Source: Cristatella mucedo
Lineage: Eukaryota > Bryozoa > Phylactolaemata > Cristatellidae
Assembly: GCA_009760855.2 (NCBI GenBank)
Contig: WPIO01000028.1
Location: 2,993,501 to 3,057,500 of the forward strand
Direction of reading: 5' to 3'
Length of the DNA: 64,000 bases
Shown piece after piece: positions 23,750 to 35,545 of the stretch (positions within the stretch are counted from its first letter, which is position 1; each line of letters starts with the position of its first letter). The position numbers and the translations under genes were made by a program. A model generated the notes under the pieces. That model was not told the origin of the DNA and ran no database searches. It worked only from the letters and a program-made list of their open reading frames with translations.

Positions 23750-25622
23750 AGTTCCAGTCAGGTTATTGGAGCCAATCAATCCTGAGTCAGCACTATTGCA
23801 AGTGTATAGCAAAATTCTCAGGAATGTAGCCTTACAAGTAGGTTGAGCTTATCTGCTGTTTTACTGGATCTTTCTGACGCATTTGATACAATTAATCATC
23901 ATGTCCTTCTTGGTTGAGTGCCTTACATTTCACCTGGGCATTTCGAGGACTGCATTGCAGCGTTTTAGGTCATATCTCAGTGAGAGGCTTCAGCATATTG
24001 ATGTAAATGAGCAAGCGTTATTCAAGGAGGAGCCCCCTCAAAGGGTCCTCAGAAATCCCACATGATCCGTACTTGATCCTTTTTTTTCCCAAAAATAGAC
24101 CCTCCCTCCAGGTAATGTGCTCACCACCGAGCACAACAATCTAGGCGTTCATTTGATGATGCAGATGACATACAGCTGTACCTTTGCTTTCATTCCTTCA
24201 TGCCTTCCTTCCGGCACGTCAAACTCTCACCGCACCCTTGAGGCAAGCATTGTGGATGTTAACACTTAGATGTCAGCAAACTTTCTCAAAGCTTCTATGA
24301 GCAAGCCAAAAAGTTGCTCAGAAATTGAAAATGATGTTCCTCACAATGGATTCAGTTAGAATATCTACTGTAGCATCTGCACAAACTCTGGCTGTCCTGG
24401 TTTGGCCCGTGGGTTATTTGCTCATCTTTGACGACCGAGGTGGAGAGCTCATGCCCTGCGACATTTGTGAAGTGCTTCGATAGAGATTGAGATCTCTTGG
24501 GGTGCAATACGAATGAATTATACATACATTTATTCTATTTTTCACAGCGACTTTTTAGTAGACAAGCGTATCAGCTTCACTGCCGCCTACCTACTTACAG
24601 CTGCATAGTTTTGCAAGAATTTGGGCTTGCTTCGCCAGGGATACCAAATCCACACAGGGTGATGAATTTGTGAGATTCCATCTTAACTTCTTCAAATGAT
24701 TATTCACAGGTCTTCAAGTCTACACAATGAGACTGAAGAAATTAAAAAGGCTCCAGAAGGTGCAAAACTCAACATATGCGTGCAATTTAGGCGTCCTGTT
24801 CCAAAGTGACATCTCACCAGACGACCACATCAGCTTCGCAGCCAAATCTGCCTACTTTCAGATACATAACATTGCAAAAATTCAGGCTTGCTGGGAAAAG
24901 AATCCACATCTTAGTTGGTCCATGCTTTTGTTACATTCATTATATCGACTATCGTAACTCACTGCTTGCAGGTCCATGGGGCTACGTAATCAGGTATTTA
25001 CAGTTGGTGCAAAACTCGACAGCCTGGCTTGTCAGTCGTGAGCTCCGAAGTTGCCACATTACACCACTCGGCAGCGATCTGCACTGGCTGACCATAAAGT
25101 AATATAGTATATCGACTTCAGCTTTAGTTTTGCTCATTTCTGGGAGGTCTCTCCATTCTCTTGCTCCAGCCTACCAATTAAAGCTACTCCCCAACCAAGC
25201 TAGGCATCGCACCACCGACTCTTATAACTAAAATAATGTAGCAGTGCCTTGAACCAAACTCAAGTCTTTTGGAGACCGGGCTTTGAGTTCATGCGCTCCC
25301 ACAACCTGGAACTCACTCACGACTAACCAAATGCCCGGCTTGACTAAATTTGAAAAGACACAAAGAACGCCATTGTTCTTCACAGCATTCATTTACTGGA
25401 TCCCTGGGATTTGTGCTTTGTGTGCTCATGTTTGCTGGCACTGGGCATGTCACCACTAACCATAATTGTGGCTTTGTGGAGTAACAGAGATAAATTGTAT
25501 TATGCAGCTGTGCATGCTACCACTATCCATACGGTAGTGTTTCCTTTACAGCATATGTAAAATGGCTAGAAAGAGACTAGGTTCTCTGGGTCCCTATGCA
25601 AATCAATAATAATTATTATAAT
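23750..25622 (+). mobile_element. Decayed LINE-A copy or copies
   Basis: The reverse-transcriptase start is seen near 23865 (VLLDLSDAFDTINHHVLL, the conserved first catalytic Asp region), then PQRVL- and D-rich remnants. C-terminal pieces (LGVLFQSDISPDDHISF, LQLVQNSTAWLVSREL) follow at 24.75-25.1 kb, with a worn tail at 25555-25620. Segments are out of register and duplicated (RACL-type sequence at 24620 and again at 24890), so at least two copies or a rearranged one are present. Confidence 0.75.
24394..24535 (+). mobile_element. SINE-1 copy (tRNA head, LINE-A-like tail)
   Basis: CTGGTTTGGCCCGTGGGTTA forms an A-box-like head. A degraded B-box region follows, then a tail GTGAAGTGCTTCGATAGAGA and on, which is the LINE-A hairpin region in a worn form. 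Confidence 0.65.
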
Positions 25623-25847
25623 TCCTCATTGACATCCTCGTCTTCAGCATTCTCTTTGTTCTCGTCCTTCTCAGCCTCCTCGGCCTCTTACTTGCTCTGC
25701 GTGAACCACCCTACCCTGCTACAGCAGCTGTAGCTGCTGCTTCAGCTGCTGCCGCGGCTGCATCTGCAATTCCTCGTAGGTTCTAGCAGGAATGGCAGAA
25801 TCCACGCTATTTCGTGGAAAATCGCCTCTTTCTCTACTACGAACCGC

Positions 25848-25970
<123 letters not shown>

Positions 25971-27210
25971 GCATGAGCCGTGCACCCACCTTAACTGATC
26001 CACCACCTGTCTATCACGGTTGCAGGATGTGTGCTGGTTTTCAGCCCTGCATGCCCAGGCATACAGGTAGTACACTATCGTTTCAACTGCTCTCCATCTC
26101 GCCTGAGACATCGTGGCTTTTATTTATCAACTCTGAAGATTTGGTTCACGGAAAAGCCTGCCATGCAGGACTCACAAGCAGCCGATCGCTTCATTGTTCT
26201 TTGTGATCAGTGCTTGCTGCTCCACCTAGGCAAGAGAGCTGCAGGGGTCACCGGTCACTAGGCAAGGCCATTGTAGCCGGCCTGGCTCTGTTCTTCACTT
26301 CTGCTGCACTTTATCCTTTTCCCGGGGGACCCTTGAATCATTAGACCGATGGCAGCGTGTTTATGCTACCCTTTGTGCAGCCATCCGGTGGAACTCGGTG
26401 GCCGTCTGGTGCTCGGCAGGCAGTTGGCAGCTGCTGCGTCAGCTTTATCAAGCACCGGTGCTTGATGGGGCCAAGAGCGAAAAGGAGAGCTGCAGTGGGG
26501 CAAAAGCAGAGGACCATATGGAAAAGGTTGCATGGAAAATCAGTCGTATTAGGAAAGTGCTCAAGATTTTTAGTGGTGTCTGAATTGTAATGGCTGGGAG
26601 CCGGGTATGTCATAATCTATGTTTAGCCTGCATCGAAAGTTCCTTTGAGTTCCGGTGAGGTTTCTAATCAGTAGTACTTCAGGCATCAAAGTGAGCTGTA
26701 GTACACTACGAGTACACTGTGGCAGGTGCTATACGAGCATGCTCTCTACGACTATGGAATAGACTGGCCTACGTAAACGTCATGTACTAGCTACATCAAG
26801 TTACAGCCGGCCTTTTTATCTTGTGATTCAATCAAGATGAAAACAAATTATTTAGGACTTTGTCCTATAAGCTTAAAAAAAATTGCACTGAGGCCCCAAG
26901 TCTCTGTGACGGTGGATTCGTTTTAAATGGAATTCAATTTTAAATGAATTCCCATGCAGCCATGACATAAATTCACACTATTATAAATCTCCCGGACTAG
27001 TATGCACAAATTGTTGACTGACAGCTAACAGCTGGCTGACTAAGCAATAGTAAGGCTCCCCTGCCGAGTGCCCACTCGTCAGCAGACAAGCCCTGTCTAG
27101 GTGGGCTGGAGCTGGGATTAGGTTGCAGCCAGAGCTAAGTAATGGCTGGGCTATGTGTGTGTATGGCTCACTTGAGAGACAGCTAGCGATCGAAGGCAAA
27201 GTCGACTTAC

Positions 27211-27500
27211 ATAATTGCCCTTCTCTAGCACCTGCTCCATCTGCGGCGACTTGCCGTGATGATCCATGGCCATGAACACGGTGTTGCACAGGATGCACAG
27301 TGTGATGAACACTTCCATGAAAGCATCGGTGATGAGCAGATCGACATACTTCTGAAATGTGAGGAACGCCGGGCAACAGGTCCACGAGCAGAGCACGGCC
27401 TGCAGCTTGGCCTTGATCAGCTGACCCTTCGTAGGGGGATCCTCCAGTGGCATGGTCCTTCGAGACATCTTCTCCGCCACGTCCTTGAAGGCAATGACAT
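27211..27500 (-). CDS. para: Nav coding exon 12: end of I-II linker and DII-S1
   Basis: The exon follows acceptor TTTTTTGTCGTGCTAG in phase 1 and ends AATTAT|GTAAGT in phase 0 (290 nt). It encodes the DII entry (CSWTCCPAFLTFQKYV, cf. CVWDCCWVWLKFQEWV of para), S1 (FMEVFITLCILCNTVFMAM) and the strongly conserved MDHH ... LEKGNY of the S1-S2 loop. Confidence 0.96.
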
Positions 27501-27954
27501 CTAGCACGACAAAAAAGAGGCACGATAGAAGAATCGCCTACATCACTCAGTGAACAACGATCTAGTAAGTTATGCGCACTCACGCATTTCAACAGGGTCA
27601 GAAAAGAAGCAGGGGAGTCGACACGTCCTGAAAAGACGAGAGTGATTCTTGCCTTCAGAAAAAGGGTAAGTTTACTGAGCAGCCAAAAGACGCTAGTGTA
27701 GATGGACCTTAAAGAAGTACAAACCAATACCAAAGAAATGTGTCCAATTAGGAACCCGACTTAGCAGACAAACAGGTGCATGTGGATTGGCATACTCATT
27801 GCATCGGTTGGTTGCCACGGAGTGGATTTGCTGAGAGAAAAGTAAATTCACTCCTTTGAGCCCCATGATGTATTGCACCAAAGTCACTTAATCATAGCAA
27901 CAAAGCAACTACAACTGTCCCATCAGCTGGAAGTTTAAGCAGCCACTGAAATAG

Positions 27955-28050
27955 TTATAGCATATGTGAAGTGCCTAGAAAGAGATTAAGCTCTCTGAGG
28001 GCTCAATACAAATGCATTATTGTTATCATCATTATCATTGTTCTTATAAT
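27955..28050 (+). repeat. LINE-A-type tail, worn
   Basis: catatgtgaagtgcctagaa, an AGAGATTAAGCTCTCT hairpin core and a TTATTGTTATCATC tail. It could equally be the 3' end of a SINE-1. Confidence 0.65.
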
Positions 28051-28104
28051 GGTAAGTTGCAAGCTCAGTATGCTCTAGATTCCAGACAGCGGGGGGGGGG
28101 GGGG

Positions 28105-28260
28105 GGTCGCAGCCCAGCAGTCATATGCTAGCACTGCAAGACCCGGTCTCGGGTTTGAGCATGATATCAGGCAATCCTTTATTGTCGGCTGCGTGCAGGG
28201 TGGTCGCCACTAGGCTCTTCAGCTGCTATGGCAAAGTTAGTGTTGAACCAGCCTGCATAT
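28105..28260 (+). mobile_element. SINE-2 copy
   Basis: The head gtcgcagcccagcagtcata carries an A-box-like GCAGCCCAGCAGT, with the B-box-like CGGGTTTGAGC. The body caatcctttattgtcggctg matches the other SINE-2 copies. Confidence 0.65.
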
Positions 28261-28604
28261 TTTGCTTCACACGCAGATTGAGCTAGCAAGTGAGCTCGTG
28301 AGCAGGCCTGTTTTGTGTCGTCTGATTAGCAACTTTAGTCAAGCTTGAACGGCTCGTGTACGTAGGGCATCCATCATCCCTAGCATGTCTGGCTACTGCT
28401 GCACTTAACACTGATCAGCCCTAGTAGCCGTTGCTCCCACCATTGTGTCATTGGAACATTGAGTACTGGCATGCCATTACCAAGTGTCTGTAATGATAAC
28501 CTGCGTTACCATCTCCTTTCGGTAGGTAGGCACTCACAAGGATACCAGCATGTGTGCCAAGTAAGCGAATAGCATCTTCTCTTTTCTCGTGTCTTCACCT
28601 GTCC

Positions 28605-28715
<111 letters not shown>

Positions 28716-29169
28716 ACACTTTATGAGTCCCCTCCAGACTCCTTCCCTCTCCTTTACAGCTTGCCCTCCATTAAGTCCTATCCTCTCCTTGTCCCCCTCT
28801 CCGCTGCCCTGCCACATCTGGTTTGATGGCTCTGCCCCTGCCTGTCTTGCCCCTACCCTCATGCGCCCTGTCTGGCCCCTACAGCGAGTCTCGGTGCACT
28901 TCAGACTGACAGAATCCGCCAGACCAGAGTGGGCAGCCGATTCTATTTGGCTGCTCGATGGCCCAGCCAAGGTTAGGAGGACCGCTGTCAACTGCGGCCG
29001 ACAGCCTGTTTGCAGATCTTCCTTCCTTTCTCCATGCTCAAAGTTTTGTCCGGTGTGGGAGTGTCACTGACGCCGGTATACTCGACAGAGAAGCCACTGC
29101 CCGATGTGCTGGCAAACTGAGCGACGGTCTGGCAGGCCTTAGGCCTGCATTCACGAGCCGTCAGGCACA

Positions 29170-29353
29170 ATAATAGTACATTTTATATAGCGCCCTCAGA
29201 GAACTCAATCTCTTTTCTATGCATTTTACATTTACTGCAAAGGAAACACGATCGAGTGGTTAGTGGTAGCGTGCTCAATGACAACAACCACAACACGGTT
29301 AGGGGTGCCATGCACAGGGTCTGCATGTAAATATGGTCAGTGGTAGCATGCAA
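29170..29353 (-). repeat. LINE-A 3' end, left part of a copy split by LINE-B
   Basis: The reversed tail, hairpin (29190-29230) and about 120 nt of 3' sequence break off after gtggtagcatgca. The continuation is at about 30703. Confidence 0.75.
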
Positions 29354-30702
29354 CGGCGATAGGAATGTCACTGCCCTAGCTCTGCTAGATCTATCAGCTG
29401 CCTTCGACACCATTGATCCCGATGCCCTACCTGAATGATTGAGAACAACGATTAGTCTGGCCGACGAGGCACTAGCCTGGTTTAAATCGTACTTGTCTGA
29501 TCGTGTTCAATCCATATCGTGTGGGGGTTAAGTCTCACACACGAGACGAGTCACCTGTGGAGTCCCTCAAGGGTTCGTCCTCGGTTCCTTTCTGTTCTCC
29601 ATTTATACTCAACCTCTGGGGAGAGTGATTTAGGCCCATGGAATAGGATATCACTTTGAAGCTGACGATAATCAGCTGTATTTATCATTCAAACCGTCGG
29701 AATCTGTTGCAGCAACTGAGAAACTGAATGCTTGACGTGCCGACATTCGATCCTGGATGTCTGAAAACTTCTAGAACTTAAAGGACGATAAAAAAATGAA
29801 CTACTGCTCATACCACACGCTGAGCGTGTGGCTGGATCAGAAGGCTTTGCTCTTCTAATAAGTGATGCTGTTGTGCGACCATCAACACGTGCTCGAAATT
29901 GAGGTTTCGTTTTCGACAACTGCCTAAATTTTAAAAGCTTCATTCAGAAGCCTGCTTCTACGGCTAGCCATCACGACCAATCCCTATCTAACATTAGGAT
30001 CTGTCTTCCACTGTGGCTTGCAAATAATTTAACTATAATAATTTTCCTTAGTTCTGTCTCGGCTTGATTATTGTAATTCCCTTTTGGCTGGGCTACCTAA
30101 AAAAGCAACTAGGCCACTGCAGCTGGCTATGAATATGGCTGCAAGGCTAGTCTTCAAGTCCCAGCGGTTTGAGGACGTGTCTCCTTTGCTAAAAGAGCTA
30201 GGATGGCTGCCGGTTGATCAACGGATACAGAGTAAAGTTCTTACACTGACATACAGGGCCCGCCACGGTTGGCTACTTCGTTCCTAGCTGAACTGCTGCA
30301 CCAGTTTCAGCCTCCTCGTACTCTCAGGTCCTCTATGGACAATAAATTTGCTTTTCTATCCCTCTGCTTAAAGACCGTTGGCAACAGAAGCTTTAGCTCT
30401 ATTGGTCCTAGACTGTGGAACTCGCTTCAGCAGTTCTTACGAAACGACAACTACTCTCCTGCTGCCGACTATGGCACATCCTTTTCAGCTGTCCTGAGCT
30501 GCTACTTCCACACTACTCACTACCTCACCTGCTCTCCAGACTCTGCTATGCTTCTAACTTTCTTTTTGTTACGTGAGATGAAGTCTGTTGGCTACCGAAT
30601 GGGTACCGAAAGCCACTTAGGCTGTGAGTGTGCTATACAAAACTCTCTTTCATAACACCCACATAGTCTTTATGGCTTCATAGAGTTACAGTCGGAGATA
30701 CA
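29354..30702 (+). mobile_element. LINE-B copy (second non-LTR family), inserted in LINE-A
   Basis: The reverse-transcriptase motif LLDLSAAFDTIDPDAL is at about 29375, and CGVPQGFVLGSFLFSIYT at about 29560. The catalytic box is degraded to FEADDNQLYL. The C-terminal part AGLPKKATRPLQLAMNMAAR, LGWLPVDQRIQSKVLTLTY and GNRSFSSIGPRLWNSL follows. Frames are broken by several stops and shifts, so the copy is inactive. The end is ttacagtcggagatacatta. The protein and 3' end differ clearly from LINE-A. Confidence 0.85.
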
Positions 30703-30900
30703 TTACATGCACAGCGTCAGCACGCATAAGCAGTTAAAGGACGAATACCTGGACCCTTTATATGCTGTAATAATTAGAGGTATTTTAGTTTCTTTTTAAA
30801 TGTGGTCAAGGAGGGGGTTTTCGTGAAGCACTTCTGATATCGCTTAGAAATTCTTGACCGGCTTGAATTTTTGAGGAAGGGCTGCTAGATTTTGCAACGC
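30703..30900 (-). repeat. LINE-A, right part of the split copy
   Basis: gcacagcgtcagcacgcata and on continues the LINE-A 3' sequence that stopped at 29353, in the same reverse orientation, and fades out by about 30900. Confidence 0.65.
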
Positions 30901-30944
30901 ACCTCATGGCGAATGTGCTTAATATAAAACAAATGAATATAATT

Positions 30945-31056
30945 CATTTGTACAGTGCCCTAAGAGAACTTAATCTCTATTCAGGCACTTCACAAATACC
31001 TTAGCCAGATCTTGGTTGGGGTGAGCACCTTAACCGCTGGACCAAAGACAAGGCTC
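30945..31056 (-). mobile_element. SINE-1 copy (tRNA head, LINE-A-like tail)
   Basis: On the minus strand: TTTGGTCCAGCGGTTAAGG (A-box-like), then a worn B-box, then GAAGTGCCTGAATAGAGATT and TTCTCTTAGGGCACTG, the LINE-A-type hairpin tail. Confidence 0.7.
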
Positions 31057-31104
31057 AAGTACCTATCCAACTGAATCCCCATCACGGTAGGAACATTACT
31101 TTTG

Positions 31105-31265
31105 GATCGTAGCCCAGGGGTAATATGCTTGCACTCACGACCCAGGCCGCGGGTTTCAGCATGGCAGCATGCCATCCGGTGTTGCCCTTTGCAAGCACAG
31201 TTATGGCTGCTGCAGCTCTCCTACTTTTCTATAAATGAGACTGTTGAATCAGTTTTATCTTTAAT
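31105..31265 (+). mobile_element. SINE-2 copy
   Basis: Head GATCGTAGCCCAGGGGTAAT with B-box-like GCGGGTTTCAGC; the body runs to gagactgttgaatcagtttt. Similar to the other SINE-2 copies. Confidence 0.7.
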
Positions 31266-32886
31266 TTTACTTTATTACGACGGCTTACCTTTGTAACAAC
31301 GTGTACCTCTTCTTTATATTACAGCTTCCGGAGACATGTCTAGATGCCGACCATAGCCTTGGGCCCAAACACATGGATTACTCGGTGGCCAGGGTGTTAC
31401 TAGAGTCAGATCATGTTGTTAACTATTTTTCAGAATGCAGGGTAGCACTTCTTTAACTGTTTAGCCAGCTCCAAGCACTCGTGGTCCAAAACAATAGCCA
31501 CGCTTACTACAAGTCGCTGAGCAGTGCATGAAGCAGTTCACTAGGCATCAAATAAAAGCTGCTCTGCCAACAGAATGGCTGTGAATACCAAAACTCGGCA
31601 GCTCTTGCACTTGTTCAATAAGTTGTCGAAATAAAAAAGTATTGCACAGTACGTGTTGCTTTTTGCACATTAAAAGGAAAGAAATCGCGGGCTCGTCGGT
31701 TTTTGAAAGTTCTTACGATGAATGTACCCTAATGTATATACGAGACTAGGTACAGCGGGTGGCAAGTCGGTGGCAACAGCAGCAGCAGCAGCATCAATGG
31801 CAAGGTTAAGGTCCGTAGCACCAAGAGCAACCAGCAAGTCATAAGCAGCATAATTTCGACCAGCAGAATTTCTCAGAAATGCATTTCTCTGTAAGCCTAT
31901 TAATGGTGAGTGAGAAACGATTCAGCAGGCGATCAGGTACCACGTCAAAAGAATACTTGCAAGTCTCGCAGGGTCTGTTTCGCACAAAAGAAGACAGCCA
32001 CCTTGCAACGAGGCATCGATGAGGTAGAAAATCCACTACATTCTGCATGCAAGCACTCCTCGGCCAATGAGTGACTGCTGCCTTCTTTACATATGTTCCC
32101 TTCCTGTTATACTTAGGCGGCTACCGACTCTTCTAAATGAGCACTGGGCTCAAAGAAAGTGATGCGCACACCACATATGCAAGAGAGTGCCCGCTCTCAG
32201 TTAATTTTGGAGGCCACTGGCATGACCTTGCAGTCTTCATCTGTTGCGCTGCCACACTATTGGCCACCGCTTGCGATCAAATATAAGCGGCTTCACTATT
32301 CAAGAAAGGATTAGCTGAAGCTCACTCAGTTCAGGGAAGCTAAATACTTTTTCGGAGCCTGCAGATGCAGTGGCCAGTGCTTGCTGCTTAATTAAGCTGC
32401 ATAGCTCAGAGGCTCCGGTGCGACACATGTTTACTGCTATCGTGTAGCATGATTTGCAGTGCATGTCCCTGTGTGGCAGCATCCTATCTCTGCCCCACTT
32501 ATTTATTTATGCTTTATAATTGCTGGCTGACGATCGCCAATGAAAGCCGCTGGCTTCTGGAAAGCTTTGGCCAGATTATCGTTCTGCCTCTTGCTACCAC
32601 CAGCCCCAATCCCTCCGGGGATACCAATCGTGCCCTTTGGGTACGAAAGCTCAAAAGCTGCCATTAGCATCGCCATCAATATCTCATATCGGCTCGGTCG
32701 GCCGAACCTGGGAAAAAGCCCTAGCTGCCATCTGCTGGAAAAAACCGTCGGCCGAGAGGGCTGCTGCCAGAAGCCCACTCGAACCTTAGAGGCCTTGGAG
32801 GCCTCGCGCTGACATGAGTGGCCCTCGGTGCGGTGACTGGGGGCCAGCAGATGAGTAAGATTGGGGTGGCTGTGATGCGTGCACGA

Positions 32887-32945
32887 CTACACACACGCGC
32901 GCACGCGCACACACGCGCGCACGCACACACACACACACACACATG
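32887..32945. repeat. (CA/CG) alternating purine-pyrimidine tract
   Basis: acacacgcgcgcacgcgcac and on to pure (CA)n, about 60 nt. It is able to form Z-DNA in principle. Confidence 0.9.
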
Positions 32946-33728
32946 CATGCACACATGCACACACGCACCCACATTCGTGGATGCATGCGCATGAAGAGCA
33001 TAAGATGTCTCTTTCGTCAGACATGGTTTCAGATGACGAGTGACAGGTTGCGGCTCCCTATTTATAGAAGAGCTCAGCCGAGAAAGGCAGATCACGACCC
33101 TTAAACGGCCAACTCTTTGATCTTTACCTTCAGCCCAAGATACATAGGGCATCAGAGCCTGCCCAGGTAGCATTCAGCCTTTGAGCCATTGCTCGGAGTA
33201 CTTTTGTATCGGTAGAATGATGATTAAGAGCTCACCCAAGGCTGTACCGTCGAGCCTGCGAGGTCATGCCAACTGTACCGGCAATGCCACGAGAGACTAG
33301 GGTTGTCCTTAGGTATCGACTTGTAGTTTTGACTTTTTTGCATTATTATGTCAGCCTTGTGGGTTCTGACCTTGATTCGTGCTGGAGAAAGACTGCTCTG
33401 TTGCCAATTGAGCATGCGCTGTAAGCACTTCAGTCGGCCATCGGTCAGGCTTAAGTACGGCAGCAGCCGGGCACTCTTTGCCAGCACCCCCTTCCCGCTC
33501 TGTTTCCGCTGCTGCTCCTGCTCCTACTTCCTCCCCCCCCCCGTGTTTACCCGGGGCCACCTTTGCCAAAAAAGAGAAGCTACTGGGACATCTCGAAACC
33601 ACAGTGCGAATAGTCGGCAAAAGAGTGCTGAATAGCGCATTCCGGGAAGATCGATTCACAGAGCTGGCTCGGTTGTCGCTTGCCCGGCGTGCCATCTCCA
33701 GTCGTAACAGCAGCCAGCGCCATCTCAC

Positions 33729-33882
33729 CTCGCAGGTCGATAACCACGTTGCCTCCATTCAGCGAGAGGATGCTGCTCTTCAGCTTGTGCTTACCGGACC
33801 CTGCATCCTCGTCAACCGAACCCTGCAAGCCGTACGGCAGCTGGCGTGGACCTGAGGTGGCGAGCCGAGAGCGCAAGCTAGA
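33729..33882 (-). CDS. para: Nav coding exon 11: I-II linker, part 3
   Basis: A 154-nt exon from acceptor CGAAATACAG to donor CGAG|GTGAGA (phase 0 to 1). It encodes SSLRSRLATSG, an acidic VDEDAGSG segment and LSLNGGNVVIDLR. Joining to exon 12 completes an Asp codon and gives VVIDLRDVIAFKDVAEK. This aligns with para TVVDMKDVMVLNDIIEQ, so the junction is well supported. The open frame continues past the donor (EMALAAV...), so a retained or alternative end is possible. Confidence 0.85.
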
Positions 33883-34157
33883 CTGTATTTCGCAAGCTGC
33901 CAATAGGTCCAGGCCTCACTCTGCGAGGCTGCCCCATCGCCGGTGCCACAAATGCACGCCCTCTACGACGGCAACCTCCGCCAGCCTCGGTTCTTCGACG
34001 AGGTGGCAGCTCGACCTGCCTCCTTCCATTTCTCCCTTCCTCCCTCCTTTCCTAGTCAAGCAAAGCACGAGCTTGCCGGCTCCCAATCATACATGCATGC
34101 GTGCCTTCGGCAGATGCGCAGGCAGCACAGCGAGCCTCCTTCTTTTTCTTTCCTCAC
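33883..34157 (-). other. Nav intron 10
   Basis: A 275-nt intron, pyrimidine-poor except before its acceptor. No repeat recognised. Confidence 0.7.
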
Positions 34158-34658
34158 CGTCACCCGGATGCTGCCTCGCTCTGGGTCGCGATGGTTCGGA
34201 GGCCCTTTGTCGCCGTCAGCAGCGCTCGTGTGCTGGTGGGCTCTCGAGCGACGGCTGGACGAGTGCGACCTGCCCGACAGCCTTGACCGCATCGAGTCGC
34301 GCAGGTGCGACGGTGCCGGTGGCCAGGCAGACGTCAGTGCTGCAGCCGCCGTCGCAGCCGACATAGGTGCGGAGCATTCGCCTGGCGACGCTTCGTGGCC
34401 ATCAAAGAACCTCGCCCCATCGATGGACAGCGGCGTGGCCGCGTTGGAGTCGTCGGCGTACGGCAGTCCAGAGGAGTGCATCGTCGGCATGCTCGGCTGA
34501 GCCGACGCTGCTGCCGCCGCTGCCACCGACAGGGGCAGGAGGCGCAGGCTTGCCGGCCGAGCTTTTGCCGAGAGCGCTCGCAGCAAACCGCCGGCTTGCT
34601 GCTGCTGATGCTTGCGCCTCGCCAGAGGCGAGCCGGGCAGGCTGAGGCTGGCTCCAAA
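34158..34658 (-). CDS. para: Nav coding exon 10: I-II linker, part 2
   Basis: The acceptor CTTTCGAGCAG lies directly behind a CT microsatellite. The 501-nt exon is in phase 0 and ends ACG|GTGAGG. It encodes SLSLPGSPLARR near its start and GLPYADDSNAATPLSID in the middle. Both blocks occur in the same order in Drosophila para (SLSLPGSPFNIRR, LPYADDSNAVTP), which identifies the exon. The rest is Ser/Arg-, Ala- and Gln-rich, including RLSGRSHSSSRRSR, a likely target of basophilic kinases. Codon third positions are very GC-rich. Confidence 0.86.
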
Positions 34659-35008
34659 CTGCTCGAAAGAGAGAGAGAGAGAGAGAGAGAGGGGGGAAAG
34701 GTAGAGGGTGGCTAGGGATGGCCGAGATGCCTGAGCGCATGAGCACATGCGCGAGAGGTCACACATGCTCATCTGCATAGACCTAAGTACCAATGCGCTT
34801 GCTCCTGCCTTTGCATGCGCGTGCACGTAGGGCACACTGCAGCATGTCAGCATGTACCACTAGGCTTACGGGCACACACACACACACACACACTCGCGCG
34901 CACACACGAGCGCGTCTGCGTTAATGCTACGCTGAAAACGATGGCTGCCAGGTCGAAGCTAGCTGCGGCCACGGGCTCTGGAGCAGGCAGTTCGATGACG
35001 CCACCAAC
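34659..35008 (-). other. Nav intron 9 with microsatellite polypyrimidine tract
   Basis: A 350-nt intron. Positions 34665-34692 are GA on plus, so CT on the transcript, and end 8 nt before the CAG acceptor of exon 10. They serve as its polypyrimidine tract. A CA repeat lies at 34873-34894. Confidence 0.75.
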
Positions 35009-35209
35009 CTGCGACTTTCTCTCTATTCCCTCTGGTTTCAGCCGGTCTATGGAGCGCAGGCTCACACGCTCCACGTCCGTTATGGTTTTGGGTGACAGCA
35101 GCTGGAGCGCTTCGATACTGGGCGCCGGCCTCGGCGGAGCACCGTCCGACGCCATCGACGCACTTTTAATGTACTCGGAAAGCTCCCGTTCTTTCCTCTC
35201 TTCCTCTGC
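35009..35209 (-). CDS. para: Nav coding exon 9: I-II linker, part 1
   Basis: A 67-codon phase-0 exon after acceptor CTTACTTCAG. It encodes an acidic helix AEEERKERELSEYIK continuing from exon 8, a Pro-rich stretch, then VERVSLRSIDRLKPEGIERK. The donor used is CAG|GTTGGT, which is not strong. It is chosen because it keeps phase 0 and because exon 10 then supplies the next para-like block. The open frame continues about 40 codons past this donor, so a longer form is possible. Confidence 0.8.
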
Positions 35210-35545
35210 CTGAAGTAAGCAGGACAGAAAAGTCATAGTCGAGCCACTCAATGACATGGAGCCTGCCAGAAAGAGTGGCAGAGGACAGAAGTGATAAATA
35301 GGAAGGCTGGAGCTCTCTAGTGCAGCTGGCTGGCTGGCTATGCTGACAAGAGACTCTGGACCTCCTATCCCATGCCAGACATTTTTTGATGGTCACAAAA
35401 ATGCATCCGTCTATCTCGTATGAGGTTGCAATAAATGATCCAGACCTCATGCTCATCAGCTCAATTGGGGTCACGTGCATGCTCCCCTGCAGTGAAAGAG
35501 ATGGCAGTGACAGGATCGGCTGTGCACACGCATCATCACGGCTAC
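35210..35545 (-). other. Nav intron 8
   Basis: A 336-nt intron with no repeat recognised. Confidence 0.7.

Noticed and set aside
33580-33728. Continuation of Nav exon 11 past the GTGAGA donor (EMALAAVTTGDG...)
   Set aside because: Open for about 50 codons, but joining at the donor gives a para-like junction with exon 12 and the correct phase. It is kept only as a possible alternative.
34667-35008. Read-through of exon 9 past GTTGGT (VGGVIELPAPEP...)
   Set aside because: No homology, and exon 10 joins in phase without it. The donor is weak, so it is not fully excluded.
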